Part shown: positions 15,663 to 22,664 of the stretch, piece by piece
Layout of the letters: each line of letters starts with the position of its first letter
How positions within the stretch are numbered: the first letter of the stretch is position 1
IMG/VR virus record: IMGVR_UViG_3300042330_000991
Span: 1 to 41,456 of that record
Length of the DNA: 41,456 bases
Direction: 5' to 3' (one strand)
Origin: a virus
Notes under the pieces: generated by a model
The model's database searches: none
The model's input: only the letters and a program-made list of their open reading frames with translations
Told to the model about the DNA's origin: nothing
Made by a program: the position numbers and the translations under genes

Positions 15663-16092
15663 TTACATAGTGCTCCACTGCACTGCAGGAAATCAAAAGG
15701 AAACCATCGCAGAATTAAAGGCAGGTTTCAAAGCTCGTGGATGGAAGAATAATGGTTATCATATTGTGGTGGATGGTTCTGGTGTGAGGGTTAATATTAC
15801 GCCACTGGAAGAGATTGCAAATGGTGTGGCTGGGCATAATAGTAAATCAATTCATGTTAGCTACATGGGAGGAATTGACCGGAATGGAAAAGCAATTGAC
15901 AACAGAACACCTGCCCAGAAAAAAGAGCTCTTGGCCATTGTTACTGAATTAAAGAAAAAGTTTCCTGCAGCTAAGGTTTGTGGCCACAGAGATTTTAGCC
16001 CAGACCTAGATAAGGATGGAATTATAGAAAGCTTTGAGTGGGTTAAAATCTGCCCTTGTTTTGATGCTGGAAAGGAGTATTCGGGGTTATGA
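15649..16092 (+). CDS. N-acetylmuramoyl-L-alanine amidase endolysin (Amidase_2/T7 lysozyme type)
   Basis: Cleaves the amide bond between muramic acid and the stem peptide. The ATG at 15649 with GAGGAGG just upstream is preferred over the ATG at 15634. The 147-residue protein shows the T7 lysozyme-like set: zinc His10 (VLHCTAG), Tyr37 (NGYHIVV), His113 (CGHRDFSPD), and Lys133 with Cys135 (VKICP). No signal peptide and no cell-wall binding domain, so it depends on the holin. It overlaps the next gene by 4 bases. Confidence 0.9.
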   Translation: MRPINYIVLHCTAGNQKETIAELKAGFKARGWKNNGYHIVVDGSGVRVNITPLEEIANGVAGHNSKSIHVSYMGGIDRNGKAIDNRTPAQKKELLAIVTELKKKFPAAKVCGHRDFSPDLDKDGIIESFEWVKICPCFDAGKEYSGL

Positions 16093-16406
16093 AATACCTC
16101 ATCCCAATTGCTTTAGCTGCCATTATTTTGCTGCAAATTTTTTCTTTTTGGAATAATCGGATCCACGCTGATCAGCGTGAGGAGCGTTTTGATAGCACTC
16201 CAATTATTTTGAAGAAAATTGAGGCTTTAGTAGGTGCTAAGGCTAAAAACGATTGCACCATTGTTAAGATTAATAACTTTTATACAAATGAAAAAATATT
16301 TATTGATAGCCTGCCTAATGATAGTTTGCTCCCTTTCTTACGGGCAAGACTCCAAGGTTTTGACAGCTCAGGAAAGCCGAAAAATATTAAAGGTTATGAT
16401 TTCTAG
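16089..16406 (+). CDS. putative inner-membrane spanin-like protein (105 aa)
   Basis: An N-terminal hydrophobic helix (about 3-22, LIPIALAAIILLQIFSFW) is followed by a charged periplasmic part ending in DSLPNDSLLPFLRARLQGF. Position directly after endolysin and the internal overlap with another membrane-associated gene (16288) recall Rz/Rz1 arrangements. The family is not recognised, so the spanin role is by position and topology. Confidence 0.6.
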   Translation: MKYLIPIALAAIILLQIFSFWNNRIHADQREERFDSTPIILKKIEALVGAKAKNDCTIVKINNFYTNEKIFIDSLPNDSLLPFLRARLQGFDSSGKPKNIKGYDF

Positions 16407-16638
16407 TGAGGAGTGCCATTCATTGTTGGCTGTAAAGGATTCTACCATCTTGATCCTGGAGAAACATATTGAGGCTAATAATGATATAATCCATATTAAG
16501 AGCATGCAGTTGGTTGATGCTCGCAAAGAAATTGAGGTTCAAAAAAAGGAAATGAAAAAACAAAATCGAAAAATTCTAATTTATAGAGTTGGAATTTCGG
16601 CACTTGCTATCATTACCGTGACCTTAATGTTAATATAA
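16288..16638 (+). CDS. putative spanin partner, nested start in another frame (116 aa)
   Basis: The in-frame TTG/ATG upstream would give an unlikely N-terminus, whereas ATG 16288 starts a clear signal peptide (MKKYLLIACLMIVCSLSYGQ). A coiled-coil-like middle follows and a second hydrophobic helix ends the protein (ILIYRVGISALAIITVTLML), so the product would be periplasmic with a C-terminal membrane anchor. Its first 119 bases lie inside the 16089-16406 gene in another frame. Envelope-bridging (spanin) is the best guess. Confidence 0.6.
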   Translation: MKKYLLIACLMIVCSLSYGQDSKVLTAQESRKILKVMISSEECHSLLAVKDSTILILEKHIEANNDIIHIKSMQLVDARKEIEVQKKEMKKQNRKILIYRVGISALAIITVTLMLI

Positions 16639-16679
16639 ATCCTAGAAATAGGATTTATTATGATGCAGTTGTTTGCATC
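16635..16679 (+). other. tandem hairpins after the lysis genes
   Basis: A perfect 10-bp stem (16635-16644 with 16649-16658) with a GAAA tetraloop overlaps the stop codon of the last lysis gene. A second hairpin, GATGCA/TGCATC (16662-16667, 16674-16679), follows. There is no T-run, so they look like processing or stability structures rather than terminators. Confidence 0.6.
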
Positions 16680-16702
16680 GTTTGTTCTTTGACGTATATT
16701 TG
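16672..16702 (+). promoter_or_regulatory. consensus Bacteroidetes promoter
   Basis: TTTG (16672-16675), 19 bases, TATATTTG (16695-16702): an exact fit to the TTTG / TAnnTTTG promoter. Transcription would begin near 16708, at the base of the next hairpin. Confidence 0.75.
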
Positions 16703-16706
16703 TTCT

Positions 16707-16779
16707 GCACATTTCACTAGGGGTAGCGTGATGTGCTGTTTCATAGGCTAAAGCCCTCATTAATTTGGGGGCTTTTTTT
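16707..16779 (+). ncRNA. candidate small RNA (about 70 nt) or terminated leader
   Basis: From the predicted start the transcript forms a hairpin GCACAT...ATGTGC (16707-16712 with 16731-16736, plus CAC/GTG inside), a short linker, then an intrinsic terminator AAGCCCTC/GGGGGCTT (16751-16758 with 16667+0-16674 equivalent at 16767-16774) with seven T. No open frame of any length is present. Promoter, hairpin and terminator in 110 bp are the layout of a small RNA gene. Alternatively it is a terminated leader for the tail genes that needs antitermination. Confidence 0.6.
16751..16779 (+). terminator. rho-independent terminator before tail genes
   Basis: AAGCCCTC (16751-16758) pairs with GGGGGCTT (16767-16774, one G-T pair) and runs into a T-tract (16773-16779). 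Confidence 0.85.
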
Positions 16780-16780
16780 A

Positions 16781-16816
16781 TGTCCTTTCCATACGCAATT
16801 GCATGGCCGAAATTTG
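16781..16816 (+). repeat. GTCCTTT intergenic repeat, copy 4
   Basis: TGTCCTTTCC, then GCAATTGCATGG and AAATTTG, immediately after the terminator and ending next to the ATG at 16821. The first 22 bases nearly equal those at 1155-1177, and the AAATTTG part equals that of copy 2. Confidence 0.7.
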
Positions 16817-16820
16817 ACCT

Positions 16821-17603
16821 ATGATTGAGCTGCAGTATGGAAAATTAAAAGCTAGCGTGCCCGGTAGTTGGCATGAGCTTAATGCCAAGCAACTGGCTAA
16901 GGCTGTTGATATTCTTAGCCAAGAAAAAAACAGAGTAGATGGCCAATTGGCTTTTATCTATTATTTGTTGCCTCCAAAGTTTAAAAAATTAATGGATAGT
17001 TTTACTGGCTTGGAGCTGGTAACAATTATTGGCCAGTTTGAATTTTTAACCTTTCCTCCCTCCTTCCAAAACTTTTTGTTTACCAAGTTAAAAGCAAATT
17101 GGTTCAGCCTAAGTGCTTACCAGGGCCCAACAAATTCTTTTGAAAATTTAACTGTGCGTGAGTATGGTACCGCAGAATTTTACCTTGGCCAATACAGCCA
17201 CTTGGTTGGGGTTGATGATGTAAAAGCTGAGGAGTGCTTAAACAAATTTTTAGGTTCAATCTATTTTATAAATGACCGCCACCTTGCTTTGAGCAGGGCT
17301 AAGTATGATGCCCATTTAAAGAAAACTGCTTTGATATTGGCGGGTATTCCGCTTGCAAAAAAACAGGCTATTGCTTTTAATTTTACTGCAGTGCGCGATT
17401 TTGTTTTTGCCCAATTTGATGAGGCTTTTAGTAAAAGCGAGGTAAAAAGCAAGCGAGCAAAATACGGATGGGATGGTGTAGTACAGCATATTTCTGCAAC
17501 CAGGCACATGGTACCAGATGCTATTTATAACATGAATTTACTTGAATTTTTAATACAGCTTGATACTATTGCCATAGCTGAAAATGAAAGGGAAACCAAA
17601 TGA
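16821..17603 (+). CDS. hypothetical tail-module protein, possible assembly chaperone (260 aa)
   Basis: A 260-residue helical protein starting the tail block. It is ATGA-coupled to the next gene. Position ahead of large tail genes and the tape measure recalls tail assembly chaperones, although no frameshift signal is evident and the sequence family (YGKLKASVPGSWHELNAKQL N-terminus, FYLGQYSHLVG middle) is not recognised. Confidence 0.65.
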   Translation: MIELQYGKLKASVPGSWHELNAKQLAKAVDILSQEKNRVDGQLAFIYYLLPPKFKKLMDSFTGLELVTIIGQFEFLTFPPSFQNFLFTKLKANWFSLSAYQGPTNSFENLTVREYGTAEFYLGQYSHLVGVDDVKAEECLNKFLGSIYFINDRHLALSRAKYDAHLKKTALILAGIPLAKKQAIAFNFTAVRDFVFAQFDEAFSKSEVKSKRAKYGWDGVVQHISATRHMVPDAIYNMNLLEFLIQLDTIAIAENERETK

Positions 17604-18130
17604 TTAATACCCAAGATTATATAGGTTATTTTAAAAACTTGGCAATTCTGCACAAGAAAATTAAACACAACCTCAATGGCGAAAAACGTTTTACGGCCAT
17701 TTCAATGGAGGATGTGATCAATAACATTAATCATAATTTGACATTCCACCCAGAGAATGGTGAGGCAGACTATGCTCTAATGTTGTTGGAGGAAATTAGC
17801 GGGCAATTTAGAGGCCGAGATGTGCGCAATATGAACGATGAGCCAGATGGTGCTTTTGTTATTTTAAAACACTGCCCTCCAGAAGATTTTGACCGTGAGC
17901 GCGCCATTTACAATGAGTGCAAAAGTATTGCTGTATCTCTTTTGGGCACCATGACCAACGATTACGAAACCAATGCCAATAACATAATGAAGTACATGGA
18001 GCCACAAACTGGAGTTAGATACATGAAAGTTGGCCCTGTGTTTGATCATTGTTTTGGCATTCGCGTTGAGTTTAGTTTTAGTAAAAGCATTTTACTAAAA
18101 CATGTTCCTGCAGATTATGATGAGGCTTAA
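17600..18130 (+). CDS. hypothetical tail-module protein (176 aa)
   Basis: A 176-residue soluble protein, ATGA-coupled to its predecessor. It contains a conserved-looking core with FRGRDVRNMNDEPDGAFVIL and a terminal beta hairpin (DHCFGIRVEFSFS), in the style of small tail-completion proteins. It ends at a GTCCTTT repeat. No family recognised. Confidence 0.65.
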   Translation: MINTQDYIGYFKNLAILHKKIKHNLNGEKRFTAISMEDVINNINHNLTFHPENGEADYALMLLEEISGQFRGRDVRNMNDEPDGAFVILKHCPPEDFDRERAIYNECKSIAVSLLGTMTNDYETNANNIMKYMEPQTGVRYMKVGPVFDHCFGIRVEFSFSKSILLKHVPADYDEA

Positions 18131-18132
18131 TA

Positions 18133-18158
18133 AGTCCTTTCCACCCACAATAAATAAG
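18133..18158 (+). repeat. GTCCTTT intergenic repeat, copy 5
   Basis: AGTCCTTTCCACCCACAATAAATAAGG lies between the stop at 18130 and a GGAG-type ribosome site before 18173; its CACAAT resembles copy 2. Confidence 0.6.
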
Positions 18159-18172
18159 GAGATTTTTGAGGT

Positions 18173-20101
18173 ATGATAACAGTAGAAAAAAGTCCGCTGG
18201 TAATACTTGGGGTTAAGCCTCAGGTAGTTTTAAAGTTTACAGATTATGCTGTAGATGGCGAAGGATTTATTTTGGTTTTACTAAACGGTGATGGTGCTGC
18301 TGAGTTTGGTTTTGTAGCTGGTGCGCCTGCCAATGCATATCAAATAAGAGACAATTCAGATAGTTCCTACGCTTATGTAGATGATTGGGTTATAGGTAGA
18401 GTAATGCCTCAATTAACTACAGCGCTTACTAATTATGATATTACCTTGGTAACTGGTGGCGCTTCTGAGGCAACAATCGCTATTACTGGCAAGGTGGAAG
18501 GCCCACAACACAATATTAGCCTTGGCGATAATGGTACTGCAGACCTAGTGCAGCTAACTACCACTCTTGGCGTTTTGGGCAGTAATATGGTTATGGCGCG
18601 TAACCCTGTGGAGTTTGAGTTTAGCACAGATAACAACATTTCTACTGCAGGCGTAAAAGCTTACATAGATTTAATATTTGCGGGCTTGCCAAGCAATAAC
18701 CAAACGTTTACACTTACGTTTTTGGGCCGAACCATAACTTTTACTTTTAAAAGCGTAAGTATTGATGATAGTGGAAACCAAATTTTAATTGATGGCTTAT
18801 CTGCAGATTTCCCTGCAAATTTTGTAATGCCAACGCTGTTAAATAATTTCTATTTGAACCAAGACTATGAAATTTACATGCACAGCAGCACAACCGTGCG
18901 CATTAAGGCTTTACAAAGTGGCGTAAAATATAGCATTACGGGTACCGAGGCAGTAACAAATATGACCCTAGGCACTCCAGTAGCTGGTTTTGATGCTGTT
19001 TACCGCGATGGCTTTAGAATTTTGGCAGATGTATTTGCCGAAACTACTTACCTAAGTGGCGATTACCAGAGTGTATTTGGTGCAGAAGGAATACCAGATG
19101 CCAATGGAAATTGCTTGTTTAACTTTACAGATGTGCTAACTGGCTTACCACTTAAACCACAAGCACCTGCATTTTCACCTGCAGCTATTTTTATGCTAGA
19201 AAACTGCTACCGCCGTTTTTTTGTAAGAGCCACAGAATGGTACAGCAGCGCTCCAAGAGTGAGCCAACGCGTGCCAAGTGAATATTTGTATTACCTGGCA
19301 ATAAATGGAGCTCGTAAGTTTTTAAACTTAGCGCAAAACATCAACACAGATTTTGCAGCTGCAGCTAAATTTTTAACATTAATGCCTGCAGAAATTACCT
19401 GCTCAAAAGCCCAACACCAATATTTAAGCCTATTTATACAACAGCCATTGGGCGTAAGCCTATCATTGCGCTTATTGTATAAACTAAATTACACAGATGG
19501 AAGCAGTGGAGCATGGACAGCTCACACAACTTTAACCGGTTACAATGCCAAGAAAATTATTACTTTTAAAGTAGGCTTTGATCAGTTGGCGCTGGAGGCA
19601 TCAATTGCCAGTGGTAAAACTGTAAAAAACTACCAAATTAAAGTTGATGATGGCACCACAGACCTAAGCGAAGTGCGCACATTTACGCTAATTGAGCAAC
19701 GCCACCAAAACCGCTACTTCTTATTTTTTAACTCATTTGGCCTACCCGAAACTGCTTTTTTCCACGGCCAACAAAAGCGCATGGTTGAGTTTGAAAAAGT
19801 AGAAGTGCGCATGAACCGCCCACTTTACAACTCCACTACTGACGTTTACGATGGCGATATTGAACAAATTTACCCAGAGTTTAAACGTGGCTATGAGTTG
19901 GCCACCGGCTACAAGCGCAAAAACTACCTTGAGTACTTTTTAGACTTTATGAACTCGCCCAAACACTATGAGCAGCTCGCAGATAAATATGCAGCTGTAA
20001 GCATTGGCAAACAGGATATGGATTTAGATACAGACAAGCAACGCCTCTATGGCCTGAACCTAAAATACACCGATGCATTTACAGAAAGGGGCAACGCATA
20101 A
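18173..20101 (+). CDS. large tail protein (642 aa), possibly tube/baseplate-related
   Basis: AAGGAG (18156-18161) precedes ATG 18173. The 642-residue protein is beta-rich in its first 300 residues with repeated strand-turn units, contains a YNAKKIITFKVGFDQL segment and an Ig-like stretch near 440-530, and ends in a helix-rich part. It shares its stop with the start of the next gene (TAATG). A structural tail role is likely from position before the tape measure, but the exact part cannot be named. Confidence 0.65.
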   Translation: MITVEKSPLVILGVKPQVVLKFTDYAVDGEGFILVLLNGDGAAEFGFVAGAPANAYQIRDNSDSSYAYVDDWVIGRVMPQLTTALTNYDITLVTGGASEATIAITGKVEGPQHNISLGDNGTADLVQLTTTLGVLGSNMVMARNPVEFEFSTDNNISTAGVKAYIDLIFAGLPSNNQTFTLTFLGRTITFTFKSVSIDDSGNQILIDGLSADFPANFVMPTLLNNFYLNQDYEIYMHSSTTVRIKALQSGVKYSITGTEAVTNMTLGTPVAGFDAVYRDGFRILADVFAETTYLSGDYQSVFGAEGIPDANGNCLFNFTDVLTGLPLKPQAPAFSPAAIFMLENCYRRFFVRATEWYSSAPRVSQRVPSEYLYYLAINGARKFLNLAQNINTDFAAAAKFLTLMPAEITCSKAQHQYLSLFIQQPLGVSLSLRLLYKLNYTDGSSGAWTAHTTLTGYNAKKIITFKVGFDQLALEASIASGKTVKNYQIKVDDGTTDLSEVRTFTLIEQRHQNRYFLFFNSFGLPETAFFHGQQKRMVEFEKVEVRMNRPLYNSTTDVYDGDIEQIYPEFKRGYELATGYKRKNYLEYFLDFMNSPKHYEQLADKYAAVSIGKQDMDLDTDKQRLYGLNLKYTDAFTERGNA

Positions 20102-22215
20102 TGGCTGAGCACTTATTAAGAATTATGGTTGGGGATAAGCAGGTAGTGCTTTATCCTGGTGAAAAGGTAAAGTTTGTTTTGAAGAGCCCACTTATGTCAA
20201 TTGAGCCAGAAGTAGGCAGCCGCATTTTTTCTTTTAGGGTTCCGGCTGAACCAAATGCCAATATTTTTGGAACTTATAACCGTTTAGATTCACGTAAAAA
20301 AATATCTTCAGTAGATTGTGATGTATATCTTGGTCCTACGCTGTTTACAAAAGGTAAACTTGATATTACCAGTTATGATAATGAAGAATTTGAGATTAGG
20401 GTAAGGTTTGATAGATCATACTACCAAGATTTTAGCGCCAAATCTCTTAAAGATTTTGAATACAAAAGACCTAATCCATATAGATACAATGCTGATAAAG
20501 CATTGCACCCGTATAGGAATTATGGGTTTAACTTTGGTTCAATGGTTTTGGGCAATTCGTTTACCATTACTTTAACTTATACCCATCCAGAGGATAGAGT
20601 AAACACCATCACATTTGCCCAAACTTTTATTTATGATGGCACCTTAGCTTTCTTTGATTTGGTGGTAAATACATTTGTTGATTATCTAATGGATTCATTT
20701 GATACAACAGGATTCTATGCCGAAAACATTGGTTCAGACACTATAAGACTTTATGAGTTTTTTAATTACGTGCAACTGCCTGAGCTTTCATTTGCAAGCA
20801 CAAACACTGGATTTTGTAATGTTACTTCTAGTGCTGATGTTGTGCCAAGCAGTACAACGGTATTAAATACTATGTATAACACCCCATTAGATAATGATGG
20901 GTTTGATTATGTTTTCTTCCCGGTGCATAGCCCTAGTTTATTTGATCCTGCAGTTTCATCTGGAGTATTTGATGGTTGGATGAATTTGTACAATCCAAAA
21001 ATTGCAGGTGATCCAAGTTATCCTGGTACGCCAAGAAATGGCTTTTTAACTCCTTTTCCGTATGTAAAAGAAGTGCTTTACCAATTGCACCAAGAGTTTG
21101 GAATTAGTATTGAAGAAGATACTTTTTTTGATGCCGAAATGCAGAAGCTTGTATTTTGGACAGATCAAGCAATAAATTCTTCTTATAGGGTGCCTGAGCG
21201 TGGATGGGAAGGTCAATTATTACTTTCCTTCCTTTACAAAAACATAGTACCAGGAATAAAAGTTGCAGACCAAATAAAAGATTTAAGATATCTGTTTAAT
21301 GTAATCATTGATTACAACAGCCGAAAAAGCAGCATTAGAATCCTTTCTTGCAACTCGCTTTTAGCATCAAATGATTTAGATGATATTAATTCAAAGGTGC
21401 TTTACGGTTATGAGTATAGCGTTCAAAACGTAAAGTTTTCTTTTGATTATACATGGCCTAGCACAGAGCTATTAACTGGTGAGCTATTACCAGAACTAAA
21501 TAAATTGAAATTAATGCCTGCAGTAGATTTCAAAAGTGATTTGCCAGCGCCATTAAAATCTGATGGGTATGAAACAAGATATGCTCAGAATGAAAACAAT
21601 TATTTTAAATGGAATCCAGATTTAGGAGAATGGGTTTTACATGCTACCGAGTTTTATCCGTATTTATCAACGGGTAATGAAATACAAGAAGTAGTTTCTT
21701 TGGGCTCTCCATTATTTGAGGAGTTAAGCGAGCTGGTATCGCTTACCGTTTTTAATAATGTAAAATGGCTGAACCCACACACCAAGCAAACTGGTAATAT
21801 GTACAAATCTGACCAAGTAGATCCTGCGCACAGGTATTTATTCTACAGAGGTTGGCAAGGATGCGATGTTAAGGAAACAACTGAAGGTCCAACTTTGGAT
21901 GCACTTTACCCTTTTGGCAGTTACCATACATATAACTATCAAAAAGTGAAGATTGCTAATTACTCATTGAGCTGGAACCATGAAGATGGTTTAATTAATA
22001 CCTGGTGGAAGAAGTTTATAAATTTTGCAGCCAATACAGCTCCAGTAAAATTGGAAGTAAACTTTAGCATAAGTGATCTGGCCAATATGGATTTGCTGCA
22101 GAAGAAACTATTCCAAAATGTGCAATACTTTTTTGATGAAGTGGAGTTTGAGGTAACAGATAAAATTGGCGTTTCGAATGTAAAATGTTATCCAATTAAG
22201 GAAAGCTATGAGTGA
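20101..22215 (+). CDS. large tail/baseplate protein (704 aa)
   Basis: A 704-residue, beta-rich protein beginning LLRIMVGDKQVVLYPGEKVKF with an early VPAEPNANIFGTYNRL motif that I associate with Bacteroidetes phage baseplate or distal-tail proteins. The centre carries aromatic repeats (NYVQLPELSFAS, YDVNVFYG-like). No enzymatic motif is seen. It overlaps both neighbours, which supports co-assembly of the tail tip. Confidence 0.6.
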   Translation: MAEHLLRIMVGDKQVVLYPGEKVKFVLKSPLMSIEPEVGSRIFSFRVPAEPNANIFGTYNRLDSRKKISSVDCDVYLGPTLFTKGKLDITSYDNEEFEIRVRFDRSYYQDFSAKSLKDFEYKRPNPYRYNADKALHPYRNYGFNFGSMVLGNSFTITLTYTHPEDRVNTITFAQTFIYDGTLAFFDLVVNTFVDYLMDSFDTTGFYAENIGSDTIRLYEFFNYVQLPELSFASTNTGFCNVTSSADVVPSSTTVLNTMYNTPLDNDGFDYVFFPVHSPSLFDPAVSSGVFDGWMNLYNPKIAGDPSYPGTPRNGFLTPFPYVKEVLYQLHQEFGISIEEDTFFDAEMQKLVFWTDQAINSSYRVPERGWEGQLLLSFLYKNIVPGIKVADQIKDLRYLFNVIIDYNSRKSSIRILSCNSLLASNDLDDINSKVLYGYEYSVQNVKFSFDYTWPSTELLTGELLPELNKLKLMPAVDFKSDLPAPLKSDGYETRYAQNENNYFKWNPDLGEWVLHATEFYPYLSTGNEIQEVVSLGSPLFEELSELVSLTVFNNVKWLNPHTKQTGNMYKSDQVDPAHRYLFYRGWQGCDVKETTEGPTLDALYPFGSYHTYNYQKVKIANYSLSWNHEDGLINTWWKKFINFAANTAPVKLEVNFSISDLANMDLLQKKLFQNVQYFFDEVEFEVTDKIGVSNVKCYPIKESYE

Positions 22216-22660
22216 TGAAACCTTTAAAACGCTGCCATACGAACTGCAGGAAACCCTAGCAAAGTGGAGTTACATTACCATTAATGAACTAAAGCTTAGC
22301 ATGGCAAGAAATGGCATGCACCTGGGCGATTTGTACAGGAGTTTTACCCGCAGTATAAGTTATGGATCTGATGGAATGCCAACCAAGGTAACTATTGGCT
22401 TTTTGTACCATGGCAAGTTTGTGGATATGGGCGTTGGTAATGGCCAAAAAATGGAAAATATTAAGAGCAACCGCGAGGTTTGGATTAATATGAGTAAGGC
22501 AGCCAAAAAAGGAAAGCACCGCAGAGCTCCTAAGAAATGGTACAGCCCAACAATGTACCACGAATACCAAAGAGCAGCCGAGATATTAGCAGGTAAATAC
22601 GGCATTGAAATTCCTGCACGATTTGAGAAGATTTTAAGTGAAAGAATAGAAAATAAATAG
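22208..22660 (+). CDS. hypothetical tail protein (150 aa)
   Basis: A basic 150-residue protein with an N-terminal helical half and a Lys/Arg/Tyr-rich C-terminal half (SKAAKKGKHRRAPKKW). It begins inside the end of the 704-aa gene and ends 4 bases before the tape measure, a position often held by tail completion or chaperone proteins. No family recognised. Confidence 0.65.
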   Translation: MSDETFKTLPYELQETLAKWSYITINELKLSMARNGMHLGDLYRSFTRSISYGSDGMPTKVTIGFLYHGKFVDMGVGNGQKMENIKSNREVWINMSKAAKKGKHRRAPKKWYSPTMYHEYQRAAEILAGKYGIEIPARFEKILSERIENK

Positions 22661-22664
22661 CATT

